39,558 nucleotides of DNA from Stieleria tagensis (lineage in GTDB: Bacteria; Planctomycetota; Planctomycetia; Pirellulales; Pirellulaceae): assembly GCF_024129865.1 (NCBI RefSeq), contig NZ_JAMYFE010000062.1, positions 1 to 39,558 of the forward strand, read 5' to 3'. Below, piece after piece: positions 24,559 through 32,978 of the stretch; within the stretch, counting starts at the first letter, position 1, and each line of letters begins with the position of its first letter. The notes under the pieces were generated by a model that worked only from the letters and a program-made list of their open reading frames with translations, searched no databases and had not been told where the DNA came from. The translations under genes were made by a program, and so were the position numbers.

Positions 24559-24993
24559 ATGATGAAATACCGATACGCGCTGGTTGCGGTTGCATTTCTG
24601 CTCGTAGCCGTTTTTTGGATCGTCGACCGATCGCATCTGGTTAGCGAAATTGCAGGCCTCAAAAGTAATTTCACTCAGCAAGAGCTACGGCAAGACGCCG
24701 TAGAATTGAAGCTGTTCAACGAATTGACAGTCGGCCAGTCGGTTGACGCAACTCCTCTCATTCACGCACTCGCTGACGATCTCATTCGGCCCGGCCATGC
24801 AGGTTTTCGCTACTGCTGTGCATTTCTTGCGGAACATTTTCCCGACGCTTCCCAAAGTTACGACGACTGCGAGATCATTGTTTTTGATGTGTCTTTGGAA
24901 GCCGTTCCATTTCGAGGTGGCTCCTATTGGATCGTCACTCAAGATGGTTGCGTTGTCCTGACGTTTCCTTTCATGACTACGATCGGCGGCTAA
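24559..24993 (+). CDS. hypothetical protein with N-terminal membrane anchor
   Basis: 144 aa from ATG (a second ATG follows at once). Residues 6-23 (YALVAVAFLLVAVFWIVD) form one membrane segment, followed by a short coiled stretch (EIAGLKSNFTQQELRQDAVE). A globular domain of about 85 residues follows with paired cysteines (RYCCAFL, YDDCEI) and a strand-rich end (SYWIVTQDGCVVLTFPFM). No known motif was recognised. The base composition and isolated position resemble the other orphan genes of the 22.5-27.1 kb stretch. Confidence 0.65.
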   Translation: MMKYRYALVAVAFLLVAVFWIVDRSHLVSEIAGLKSNFTQQELRQDAVELKLFNELTVGQSVDATPLIHALADDLIRPGHAGFRYCCAFLAEHFPDASQSYDDCEIIVFDVSLEAVPFRGGSYWIVTQDGCVVLTFPFMTTIGG

Positions 24994-25169
24994 AGGAATA
25001 CCAATTTGACATCACGCGAAAGGATGGCGGGTGTTGGACTGCCACCTTCCCACCATAAAAAACCGAAACCAGGGTACGTCTGCAATCGTCTTGCTTCGAC
25101 CAACATCGCTAAGTTGTTTTCCACCGACTCGTTAATTATTTCACGATCCAAACCAACGTATTGCGCCAC

Positions 25170-25408
25170 ATGAACCCCTACGCATCCGCTAAACCCGTCC
25201 CGGAGTCGTCGCGCAAGACGGTTGTGTTTCTTCGTCTGGCACTTGCAATCACATTGCTTTCGATTGCAATCACCCAATCGTTTCCTGGACGTGGATTCGT
25301 GAAAACCCAAACCCTGTGCTGGGGTGGATCACTTGTCCGGTAGCTTGGCTATACTTTGCCCTCACGTTTAGGCGGCCCGCACCGCCAGCACCCGATCGCA
25401 ACGGGTAA
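25170..25408 (+). pseudogene. MNPYxS-start small membrane protein, probably frameshifted
   Basis: The ATG at 25170 opens MNPYASAKPVPESSRKTVVF and a membrane segment (LRLALAITLLSIAI), a start style common in planctomycete membrane proteins. This frame stops at 25341-25343 after an unlikely tail. A different frame takes over naturally near 25283-25292 and codes WIRENPNPVLGWITCPVAWL and then YFALTFRRP, a convincing second membrane segment, ending in TAA at 25406-25408. The joined product would be about 79 aa with two membrane segments. I read this as a single frameshift (real decay or a sequence error) between about 25255 and 25291. If it is not frameshifted, the 57-aa product from 25170-25343 would be the gene. 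Confidence 0.5.
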
Positions 25409-25456
25409 CCGTGGCGAACGCCCCGACGCGACGCAGTCGCCCACGAACAGGCATCG

Positions 25457-26158
25457 ATGGTCGCAATAGAATCAACACCGCTGATCCTTTTCTCTGGGCT
25501 CGCCGCTGACGCGAACATCTTTGTCCCGCAGAAGATTGCGTTCCCTCAACTTGTCGTCCCGAAATGGCCGATTCCAAAACCGGACGACACTCTCGACTCT
25601 TACTGCGACCGACTCGCTGACGATTTGCGACCGTATGGCCAAGCAATCATCGGTGGCGCATCATTTGGTGGAATCGTCGCACTTCATGTCGCTCAACGTC
25701 TTAACCCATTGGCTGTACTGCTGATCGGCAGTGTCCGATCACCTGCTGAACTATCCCGTGTTGCACGTTTTTGTCGGCCGCTTGGACCGCTCACTGGATT
25801 GATTCCCGTTCGGCTGTTGCAGCTAGGTTGCGTTCCGATTGCATCAGGATTCGCTGGGCGCTTTGTTCCACATTTGTGCGGCCTTGCGAGGCAATTCCGT
25901 GGTTCTGATCCGACCCTATTTAAATGGTCGCTTGCACGGATACTCGACTGGACATCCACGCCCACTTTCGACTGCCCAGTCTTTCACATCCACGGTGATC
26001 GTGATTTCGTCTTACCGATGCGTCACACTTCACCTGGCACTGTTGTCGCTGGTGGTGGCCACGTGATCTCGCTTACACATCCATCGGATGTCAACGACTT
26101 CATTCGAAGGGCAATGGTGCAACTAGCGGGCGATCCAACGGGTATAGACCAACGCTAA
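25457..26158 (+). CDS. alpha/beta hydrolase
   Basis: 233 aa, ATG start. A compact cytoplasmic alpha/beta-hydrolase fold: an early oxyanion-strand region (PLILFSGLAADANIF), the nucleophile elbow IIGGASFGGIVALH (Ser69), an acid in FHIHGDRDFVLP (Asp181 or Asp183), and the catalytic His in GGGHVISLTHP (His202). The catalytic triad is complete. Family members hydrolyse esters, thioesters or amides; no substrate can be named. The final base of the TAA stop is the first base of the next ATG (TAATG), so it is coupled to the following conserved hypothetical gene. Confidence 0.87.
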   Translation: MVAIESTPLILFSGLAADANIFVPQKIAFPQLVVPKWPIPKPDDTLDSYCDRLADDLRPYGQAIIGGASFGGIVALHVAQRLNPLAVLLIGSVRSPAELSRVARFCRPLGPLTGLIPVRLLQLGCVPIASGFAGRFVPHLCGLARQFRGSDPTLFKWSLARILDWTSTPTFDCPVFHIHGDRDFVLPMRHTSPGTVVAGGGHVISLTHPSDVNDFIRRAMVQLAGDPTGIDQR

Positions 26159-26574
26159 TGGGCAAGTTCATCCACATCCAGTCGGCCAAGTTTCCGATCC
26201 TTCCTGGCGAGGAAGAGGATTTGGTGAATGAGCGGATGTATGGCAAATCTCTGGCGGAGTATTTACAGGTAGAATTGACCGATCGGAACTACGATGCGCC
26301 GTTCGTTTGCTGTGAAGACTGGGGCTGGTGGGTAGAACTACGGGACGCTCCGTTCGCATTTGGTGTGTGCATTTACTGCGGCATGGAAGCAGATGCCCCT
26401 GTCGACTTTGTTGTCACGGATGGAGCAACCGGACCTCGGAAATGGAGTTGGAAGAAATTCCGATTTGTGGAGACATCGCTTTGGGTCGAGAAACTGCGTG
26501 AGGACTTGTTCGCTATTTTCGAAGCAGATGAAGACGTGGAGATCGTTGGAGTCTCCGAAGAGTTTCCGCTGTGA
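26158..26574 (+). CDS. conserved hypothetical cytoplasmic protein
   Basis: 138 aa, start overlapping the upstream stop (TAATG). The protein is acidic and Trp-rich, with well-defined blocks: FPILPGEEEDLVNERMYGKS near the start, APFVCCEDWGWWVEL (about residues 47-61), AFGVCIYCG, and DGATGPRKWSWKKFRF (about 88-103). It ends EIVGVSEEFPL. The block pattern suggests a single conserved alpha/beta domain that occurs in diverse bacteria, but I know no function. There is no signal peptide. Coupling to an alpha/beta hydrolase is the only functional hint. Confidence 0.8.
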   Translation: MGKFIHIQSAKFPILPGEEEDLVNERMYGKSLAEYLQVELTDRNYDAPFVCCEDWGWWVELRDAPFAFGVCIYCGMEADAPVDFVVTDGATGPRKWSWKKFRFVETSLWVEKLREDLFAIFEADEDVEIVGVSEEFPL

Positions 26575-26765
26575 TGCTTGCCAACGTGGTCGAAGCACGA
26601 AATCAGCGAACCGATGGGGCAACGGATCAGCGGAGTCCGTTCGATTCGTCAGGTCACTTTGATGATGGCGTCGGTCATGGACGCAACGACTGCATTTTCT
26701 TCCTTGTTCGCGATGACTTTGTTAGAATTACGTCTCTGCCCCCCACCAAACAAGGGATCACTGGC

Positions 26766-27098
26766 ATGTCTGACACGACGGTTTCGACAACGACTGCATC
26801 GGTCTCATCCGAGCGGCGAACTGCTCGGGGAGCAACCGCTGCGAAGTATCTTGTCGCGTTCATCTTCTTGATCAACGTTTGCTTTGCCGCTTACATGGTG
26901 GTGCAGTTTTTCGTGCCCAAGACCTACGGAAATGGGTTGCACACGATCTATACCACAGTCGTTTTTGGAACAGCCTTGTTTCTCGGATTCGCGGCTCACC
27001 GGCTTTGGACAGGACACACCAAGCAAGGCACGTATTTGTTCTTCGCAGCCGTTGCAGTTTCATTCATCGGCAATCTCATCTCTAGCCTGTTCGCCTAA
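26766..27098 (+). CDS. small integral membrane protein (three TM segments)
   Basis: 110 aa from the ATG at 26766; the frame is open back to 26571, but that extension is polar and unlike a protein start. After a Ser/Thr-rich N-terminus of about 28 residues come three membrane segments near 30-47 (YLVAFIFLINVCFAAYMV), 60-78 (IYTTVVFGTALFLGFAAH) and 88-108 (TYLFFAAVAVSFIGNLISSL). No residue pattern points to a transporter or enzyme. Function unknown. Confidence 0.68.
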   Translation: MSDTTVSTTTASVSSERRTARGATAAKYLVAFIFLINVCFAAYMVVQFFVPKTYGNGLHTIYTTVVFGTALFLGFAAHRLWTGHTKQGTYLFFAAVAVSFIGNLISSLFA

Positions 27099-27298
27099 CA
27101 AATACACACGATTAACTTAACCGGTGGCCTAGAAATTCTGTGCCGATGGATTGTGTCGCCCGCTGGGCGCGGAATGTTTTCTGGCAGGTTCTTGTTGCAC
27201 TGTACCAGCGAAGAATTTGCAGCGTTCGGTGCCGATGTCATGAAAAAACCGGGCTAGCTGGGACCGCCAGCGTGCAGGCGATCGCTACAATCAATCAG

Positions 27299-28252
27299 AT
27301 GAACACTCAACCGTCACGACCAATTCGACGCTGGCGACTGTGGATGCTGGTAACGGCGGCGATCCTGATCCTAGCGGGCGTCCTGTATTACCGCGAATAC
27401 AAATTTGCGAGACCTGTGGGCAGTGGACCGGCCGGACCACCGGTCGCCCGAGAGCCCTTTCAATCCATTTGGAGTGATCGCCAGATTCATGTGCTGGGCT
27501 TGGGCGACAGTGTTACCGCAGGGCTGGGCGCGAAATCGACTAGCCATCGCTATTTTAGCCGTGTCATTGAAAACCCGGCGGACGAATTTGATGCGATGCA
27601 AGGCTGTTGTCTGAGCGCTGTGCTGCCGAACCTGACCCAAGAAAACCTGGCGATTTCCGGTTCAGAATCGCAGGTCCACTTAGACGTCATCAACGATCAA
27701 TTGCTCCAGCAACCGGACGATACCTTTGGGATCGTGTTGATGACCAGCGGTGGCAATGATCTGATTCACATGTATGGTCGTTCGCCCCCGCGAGAATGCG
27801 CGATGTACGGCGCAACATTGGACCAGGCTCTGCCGTGGATTGCGAATTTTCAAACGCGATTGACAACGATGTTCCAAACGATCATCGGGCGATTTCCCGG
27901 TGGATGTGAAATCTACATCGCTGACATCTATGACCCGACCGATGGTCAAGGCGATGCGCCGAGCATCTTCTTGCCGGTCTGGGAGGACGGATTGAAAATC
28001 CACAAGCGATACAATCGAGTCATCAATGATGTCGCCCAAGAATTTGACAACGTCTTTGTCGTGCCGATGTACGAAACCTTTCTAGGACATGGTTCGCATT
28101 GTCGCCAATGGTGGTTGGATACCTATTGCGAAGAAGATCCGCACTACTGGTTTTTCACCAACATCGAAGACCCAAATGACCGCGGTTACGATGCGATTCG
28201 CCGTGTCTTTCTGAACACAATCGTTGCCAACACGACTTTACGTGCACGCTAG
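27299..28252 (+). CDS. SGNH/GDSL-type hydrolase-like protein with N-terminal anchor
   Basis: 317 aa from the ATG at 27299; earlier in-frame starts give a non-conserved, Cys/Arg-rich tail. A membrane anchor at residues 13-30 (RLWMLVTAAILILAGVLY) is followed by block I GLGDSVTAGLG (Ser71) and block III MTSGGNDLIHM (Asn153). At block V, where DxxHPN is usual, the sequence is NIEDPNDRGYDAIR, so the catalytic Asp and His positions are Asn288 and Asp291. The enzyme may be inactive or use another residue (for example His282 in DPHYWFF). The likely location is extracytoplasmic, membrane-tethered. It is the last gene of the plus-strand stretch and is followed by an inverted-repeat element. Confidence 0.8.
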   Translation: MNTQPSRPIRRWRLWMLVTAAILILAGVLYYREYKFARPVGSGPAGPPVAREPFQSIWSDRQIHVLGLGDSVTAGLGAKSTSHRYFSRVIENPADEFDAMQGCCLSAVLPNLTQENLAISGSESQVHLDVINDQLLQQPDDTFGIVLMTSGGNDLIHMYGRSPPRECAMYGATLDQALPWIANFQTRLTTMFQTIIGRFPGGCEIYIADIYDPTDGQGDAPSIFLPVWEDGLKIHKRYNRVINDVAQEFDNVFVVPMYETFLGHGSHCRQWWLDTYCEEDPHYWFFTNIEDPNDRGYDAIRRVFLNTIVANTTLRAR

Positions 28253-28276
28253 AATCATTGACCGACGCTGTTTCCC

Positions 28277-28388
28277 GTAGCTGATCCCGCCAGGGTTCAG
28301 ACCGGCTCGGTTCTAGCGGTCAGACCGGCTCGGTTCTAGCGGTCAGGGCGACGACATTTACCGATTGAACCTTCACGGGATCAGCTAC
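28277..28388. repeat. 112-bp inverted-repeat element with internal 23-bp tandem duplication
   Basis: The ends GTAGCTGATCCCG (28277-28289) and CGGGATCAGCTAC (28376-28388) are perfect 13-bp inverted copies. Inside, a 23-bp unit starting CAGACCGGCTCGGTTCTAGC is repeated exactly at 28298-28320 and 28321-28343. It lies between the convergent SGNH and zinc-ribbon genes and could be a terminator-like structure, a small RNA or a MITE-like element. Confidence 0.75.
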
Positions 28389-28416
28389 GATACTGATTAT
28401 GGCGACAATTTAGGAA

Positions 28417-29214
28417 TCAACCGAACAGGCCTTTTTTAGGTAGTATCGATTCGGTTTTTCCGACCGCTTTTTCCGATTGCTTGACGGCTTTCCGCAGTGT
28501 TTTGTCTTTGCCGATTCCGGGATTGCGCTGGATCAAGTCTTGAAATTCGTCAAGTGCTTCGCCATGCATTTGCTTCGATTGATAGGCCATCGCAAGCATG
28601 TAGAACAACGACGGATCATAGGTCTCCACATTGTTGCGCAGCGCGTCAAAGTGTTCGGCAGCATCTTTGGGGCGACCGGCGGAAATGGCATCAACGCCTT
28701 GAATACGTTTGCTGGCGGGATGGTTCGGCTGCAACTCGATGGCTGTGGCAAAGCACTTGTCTGACAATGCGGTTTGCCCCTGCCGTTCGTACCAGGAACC
28801 GAGCGCGAGTTGTGTGTCGAAATCATCGGCATGCTGCTTTGCCGTGGCAGTCGCCAAATCGTAGGCTTCGTCCATCTGGTTGAACACCGTCATGCGGTCG
28901 AGCAACTCAATTGCTTTGCTCGGGTCGTGCATGTTGTCCGCAAGGTCGCTCAGTCCCGAATCCAAACTTTCCTCGCGTATCCGTTCCCATTCACGCAGCG
29001 GCATCGCGCGATGGCGTCGACAGGACGCACAGTCGCCCAGGATTTGTTTTTTACCCAGTGGGATGATCGGGATGAACAAGACCACGAAGTAGTAACCGGT
29101 TTCATAGTCGGTCAATTTGGTCGGGCGTTGACAGGAATCACAAACGCCGTCGTAGCTGCGAGGATTTTTTTTGCCGTAATACTGTGTCCCAATCCCGTTG
29201 ATGGTCGTTGGCAT
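28417..29214 (-). CDS. zinc-ribbon and TPR-repeat protein
   Basis: 265 aa, ATG start. The N-terminal 70 residues form a zinc ribbon split by a hydrophobic insert: CDSC (Cys25, Cys28) and CASC (Cys62, Cys65) flank YETGYYFVVLFIPIIPLGKK. This hydrophobic hairpin is typical of a small membrane-associated zinc-ribbon family. Residues about 100-240 are tetratricopeptide-like helices (AYDLATATAKQHADDFDTQL, then FDTQLALGSWYERQGQT and LFYMLAMAYQSKQMHGEALD). It is probably a scaffold for protein contacts; no enzyme motif is seen. It follows the large secreted-protein gene on the same strand with a gap of about 30 bp, suggesting one operon. Confidence 0.83.
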   Translation of the reverse strand: MPTTINGIGTQYYGKKNPRSYDGVCDSCQRPTKLTDYETGYYFVVLFIPIIPLGKKQILGDCASCRRHRAMPLREWERIREESLDSGLSDLADNMHDPSKAIELLDRMTVFNQMDEAYDLATATAKQHADDFDTQLALGSWYERQGQTALSDKCFATAIELQPNHPASKRIQGVDAISAGRPKDAAEHFDALRNNVETYDPSLFYMLAMAYQSKQMHGEALDEFQDLIQRNPGIGKDKTLRKAVKQSEKAVGKTESILPKKGLFG

Positions 29215-29244
29215 TGAAAATTCGCTTGCGATGAAAGGACGGAA

Positions 29245-32067
29245 TCAATTGGAAAGAGGACGCAGGGGAAGTTCTGGCAGCGGCTGAGGTGCCCAGATTT
29301 TGACACTGATTTCATCGATCACAACTTCGCCATCGCCGATGACTTCGAACATCACCTGCATGGTGCTGTCGGTTAGATTTTGACGATACAATCGCACCGG
29401 GGTCCAATCGGGAACGCCGCGTACGAGCACCCCCATTTCTTGGCCGCCCAGGGTGTCGTAGACCAGTACGCCTTGGTGGGGCGATCCAAATCCAATTGTA
29501 CGCACCATCGCATCGACTCGCACCGCTTGGCCCGGTTCGATCTTCACTCTGGGGCTGGAAAGAATCGCAATCGTTCCTTCATAGCCGCCGCCCAGCGGCT
29601 GGCTGGTGGTTGATGCGGCCGACATCTTCACCGCTCCTTGCCCGCTAAAGAAACCGCGCGAGACCCAGCTTGCGGAACTCGCCGCACGAGAGAGCTTTCG
29701 TCGTCCAAAGCTCCAGTTTTCCGGCGCCAGTACGCTCGGTTGATCTAGTCCTCCTGTGGCGATCAAGTTCTGGCTCCAGCCCTCGTCCTGCATCAGCGGA
29801 TGCCATGCCGTTTGCAACATCGGACGGCCTTCGTCGATCGGCGGGATGCTGACCCATGATGACACATCCATCCCCGCGGGCGTGCGACCGCTCGGGGCGA
29901 GACGCAATGCTTGTGAAAGTTGAAATGCGGCACGGATCGACCAAGCGTCCGCCCGTCGGGAAAGACGCAAACAGGCTTCGGCATCGCCACTGCGGTACAA
30001 CGGTTCGGCGTCGTCGAGAGTTCGTTGGGCTGCGGTCATAATATCGATCGGCACAATGGATTCAGTCGCCCCCGATGAAACGGCTTGATCCCACGCGGCT
30101 TGGGTGTAACGCAACTGATCACCACATAGCTGCCAGCGGTCCGCGGCGGCTTGGTTGGCGAACCGCCGCGCCGATTGATCCAGTCGAGCACCCAACGAAG
30201 CATCGCCACTGATCACAATCACCTCGGCGACATCGGGTGAAACGATTTGGATTCTCGAGCCGGTTTCATGCGCTTCGATCGCAATCCGCTGGGCAGAAAA
30301 ATCGGTCAGGCGCCATGCCGTTCGGCGAACGTGTCCTGGTGGCAGGATGATTTCGATCGCCCGACCGTCGCCGGCCAGAACTTCGTCGCCGATGGATTGG
30401 TCCGAGGACAACAACAAGAATTCATCACCCCCGGATTCCAGCCGTCCGCAACGATAGGCCGCACCGGTGATCGGGTAGGCCGGTGCCGGACTGGCGGCAG
30501 TCACCCAAGGTGATAGCATCGCGACAAAGCGGTTGACGTAGCTGAGTGCCATCGATCGTTGATGAGAAAACATTGACCCTGAAACAAGCGATTCGTGTGA
30601 CCGGTACACAATCGCACGCGGTGCGTGTTCCAGGGCTTGCAACGTTTGCGTGAACATCGAATGCCAATGGAACGTTCCGCCGGGGGGAGACCCGATTGCC
30701 GCTTCGATGCCTTGGTTCATCGTCGACAAACTCGGCGGAGACGATGATTGGATTGCCACCGCCATCTTTCGATCGCTGCCCATTCGCTGTTGCCGTTGGG
30801 TCATCGCCAGCGTTTGTTCGGATGCCGGTAACCCCCGTGAACGTGGCGCGGCGTCCAGAACAACCGCATCAGCGATCGCGCTGTATTCGCGCCAGCTTTC
30901 GGTCGGTGCAATGATGATCGGACGGCGCCAGGCCGCTGGGAACTGTCGTAGCCGTCGCACGGTGAGATCGGTTTGTGAGACCCGATCGTTGTCCAAAGCA
31001 ACTCCACCGCCCAGGTACCACGCCGCAACTGGATCCAACAAGGTTTGGAGCGCCGGGTCGGGAGCGATCGGTGGCGGCGCATAAACCAGCAACTGTGATC
31101 GAATGGCGTCACGCAACAGGCTGGCGGTCGGCGGTCGCGACAGCAGAACCGCATCAAATCCTAGCGAGCGGACCCAGGTCAGGGGTTCACCGCGATGTTC
31201 TAAAATCCGTATGAGTTCTGTCTGTGAAAACGGAGGGGCCGAGGAAGCGTCTATCCCGGCGATGTCCTGCGAATCCGATTGGCCAAGCGAAGGCCGCCCC
31301 AGCAACTCACGTCGCATCGCGGTCGGCGGTGCCGTGGGAACTTGTTCGACACGCCCATGGTCGCCGACCGCAACCATTCCACGGAGCGAAAGATTATCCA
31401 ATCGCAGCGTGGTTGTTCCCGGCCCGCTATAGGCATTGATCGCGATCGCATCGACATACGGATCAGCAACGTTTGCCGACGATCCATATTGGGCACGCAT
31501 TTTGGCCATCTTGATGCGAAGAGGACGTTCAATGCTGCCGACACCGATTGATTGAAATTTCCCAGGCTGGTCGTAGGTGGCACCGTAAATGACAACGGCG
31601 ACCGGGCGCCGAGTCTGGCTGTCACGGACGTAGGGGAACCGAATCCGAAACCCTACGCGTGCACCCTTGCGGGCACTCATCACTGACAGATTACCAACCA
31701 AATCGTCGACGGCATGAACGGGTTCCACAGGGTAAATCAGAATTGATTCACTGCCGATCCCGGCTTCAAACGTGATCGATTCACAGCCTCCGCCGTCCGC
31801 GCCACCGCTGACCAGGTTTTTGTGGTCGGTCACTCGGGCATCGCAGTCGGAAGTGTCCAACTGCCAGCGCGGCGGATAGGCCTCCAGCGAGTCAAACAGT
31901 TCGGCTCGTGCGATTCCACTGACCAGGCAACACCAAATCGACAACGCAGCAGCAGTTGTGCTCGCGATGCGGCGGGCAATCTCCCCGCAGCCAGCTTCGC
32001 GCGGCAAGCTTTGCCAAGTCGGAATGACTGACGGTCGTTTCGCCAGACGGCGTCGGGATTTGAACAT
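29245..32067 (-). CDS. large secreted protein of unknown function with carbohydrate-binding-like ends
   Basis: 940 aa from the ATG at 32067; the preceding TTG adds only five residues. An unusually long, Arg-rich N-terminus leads to a signal-type hydrophobic segment (about residues 35-55, TTAAALSIWCCLVSGIARAE, cleavage near ARA-EL). The mature N-terminal 190 residues look like a beta-sandwich (FDSLEAYPPRWQLDTSDCDA, then TTTLRLDNLSLRG). The middle, about residues 280-560, contains LGFDAVLLSRPP and IVYRSHESLVSGS and may be a TIM-barrel-like domain without an evident catalytic pair. The last 180 residues again resemble a beta-sandwich (VRLYRQNLTDSTMQVMFEVI). I do not recognise a named family. It is probably exported and binds polysaccharide or envelope material, which is inferred from the sandwich-like ends. 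Confidence 0.72.
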   Translation of the reverse strand: MFKSRRRLAKRPSVIPTWQSLPREAGCGEIARRIASTTAAALSIWCCLVSGIARAELFDSLEAYPPRWQLDTSDCDARVTDHKNLVSGGADGGGCESITFEAGIGSESILIYPVEPVHAVDDLVGNLSVMSARKGARVGFRIRFPYVRDSQTRRPVAVVIYGATYDQPGKFQSIGVGSIERPLRIKMAKMRAQYGSSANVADPYVDAIAINAYSGPGTTTLRLDNLSLRGMVAVGDHGRVEQVPTAPPTAMRRELLGRPSLGQSDSQDIAGIDASSAPPFSQTELIRILEHRGEPLTWVRSLGFDAVLLSRPPTASLLRDAIRSQLLVYAPPPIAPDPALQTLLDPVAAWYLGGGVALDNDRVSQTDLTVRRLRQFPAAWRRPIIIAPTESWREYSAIADAVVLDAAPRSRGLPASEQTLAMTQRQQRMGSDRKMAVAIQSSSPPSLSTMNQGIEAAIGSPPGGTFHWHSMFTQTLQALEHAPRAIVYRSHESLVSGSMFSHQRSMALSYVNRFVAMLSPWVTAASPAPAYPITGAAYRCGRLESGGDEFLLLSSDQSIGDEVLAGDGRAIEIILPPGHVRRTAWRLTDFSAQRIAIEAHETGSRIQIVSPDVAEVIVISGDASLGARLDQSARRFANQAAADRWQLCGDQLRYTQAAWDQAVSSGATESIVPIDIMTAAQRTLDDAEPLYRSGDAEACLRLSRRADAWSIRAAFQLSQALRLAPSGRTPAGMDVSSWVSIPPIDEGRPMLQTAWHPLMQDEGWSQNLIATGGLDQPSVLAPENWSFGRRKLSRAASSASWVSRGFFSGQGAVKMSAASTTSQPLGGGYEGTIAILSSPRVKIEPGQAVRVDAMVRTIGFGSPHQGVLVYDTLGGQEMGVLVRGVPDWTPVRLYRQNLTDSTMQVMFEVIGDGEVVIDEISVKIWAPQPLPELPLRPLSN

Positions 32068-32469
32068 CAAATGTTGACCCAAAACTTCTCAGCCCAAACA
32101 ATCAAACGTGCGACAAGCGAAGTCGACGGTTTGGGGTTCATTCACCAATCGGACGACCGGAGATCGTGAAACAAACTGCGTGCGGTTGAAGCGACGATGT
32201 TGAAAAAAATCCACATCCCGTCGCAACCCGTCGTGTGCTGCGTAAGGCGTTGGTGTATCAAGATTTAGGGTGTCAAGCCAAGGCGAACTGGTGTGGTTTT
32301 TTTTCACCGTTTCGTTTTGACAACGCAAACCTTCGAATCACCGTAACCCTTTGCGAAGACGAACTTTAGGTTCACAAAATGACTGCGCCGGTGGGATCTG
32401 GCACTGGGAATGCAATGGATGGCAAACAAAGCAATCAATTTATGTTTCTCTCTCCGGAGCCTCACGGCG
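32068..32469. other. 402-bp intergenic region, no gene seen
   Basis: This gap lies between the divergent 940-aa protein and the 97-aa protein. A minus-strand frame (32089-32328) has no hydrophobic or domain pattern. No member of the repeat families was found. Promoters for both genes should lie here. Confidence 0.6.
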
Positions 32470-32763
32470 ATGCAAAAAACGACGATCGGATCGAATAAAC
32501 CTGTCAGCGACGAAGTTCCTCAGGAATTGCGTGAGCTGACCGCCGCGATCGACGCCCTGCCAGCCCGCTACCGCGACACCGTCGCCCCGGCTCTGACGCG
32601 TGCCGTCGAGTGCAGCACGCGACGGCGACGCATCCTGAACCTGGTCCAGGAAGCCCTGTCACAACTGCGATTGGACATGAAATATCTGGTATTCGACCTG
32701 GAAGCCACCCGCCGCGAACGCGACCAATACCGCGAAATGCTGGAAAAAGACGGGCTGCTGTAA
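32470..32763 (+). CDS. small helical (coiled-coil) protein
   Basis: 97 aa from the ATG at 32470, with CGGAG upstream. The longer frame adds 20 residues without support. The protein is almost entirely helical and charged: VPQELRELTAAIDALPARYR (about residues 15-34), RAVECSTRRRRILNLVQEAL and FDLEATRRERDQYREMLEKD near the C-terminus, the last with heptad-like spacing. There is no signal peptide or DNA-binding signature, though the Arg cluster could contact nucleic acid. I think it is a conserved planctomycete small protein of unknown role. It is isolated, followed by the repeat-rich 434-bp gap. Confidence 0.72.
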   Translation: MQKTTIGSNKPVSDEVPQELRELTAAIDALPARYRDTVAPALTRAVECSTRRRRILNLVQEALSQLRLDMKYLVFDLEATRRERDQYREMLEKDGLL

Positions 32764-32854
32764 GCCGCCCCGCTGCAGATCAAGTCTGTGAGCGAGCCAG
32801 CTTCATCCCATCCCCACGCGTCAGTGGTACGTTTCACCACAACCGACGCGTCAG

Positions 32855-32978
32855 TTTTGAAGTTGCGTTTTTATGGAAATCCGACGCGTCAGCGAGGGAT
32901 TTAGGATGTTAACGGGATCCCTCGCTGACGCATCGGGTTACCAAAACCAATGCCCCACGCGAAAACGCAACTTCAAAA
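32855..32978. repeat. REP-like palindromic element, copy C (nested inverted repeats)
   Basis: Inner arms at 32881-32900 (CCGACGCGTCAGCGAGGGAT) and 32917-32936 are inverted copies with one mismatch. Outer arms at 32855-32871 (TTTTGAAGTTGCGTTTT) and 32962-32978 are a perfect 17-bp inverted repeat. The right flank carries, in reverse orientation, the GGCATTGGTTTTGGTAACCC segment of copies A and B. Confidence 0.85.

Noticed and set aside
24990-25310. 106-codon minus-strand open frame opposite the MNPY protein
   Set aside because: It is antisense to a more convincing protein with typical planctomycete features, and lacks any domain pattern.
23940-27300. Possible integron attC sites, e.g. GCCTAAC at 27092 and GTCTAAC at 24281
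   Set aside because: The RYYYAAC-like strings have no matching GTTRRRY at a plausible distance, and no integrase is seen. Chance matches are likely.
32089-32328. 79-codon minus-strand open frame
   Set aside because: No recognisable protein character and no supporting ribosome-binding site; probably upstream leader DNA of the 940-aa protein gene.
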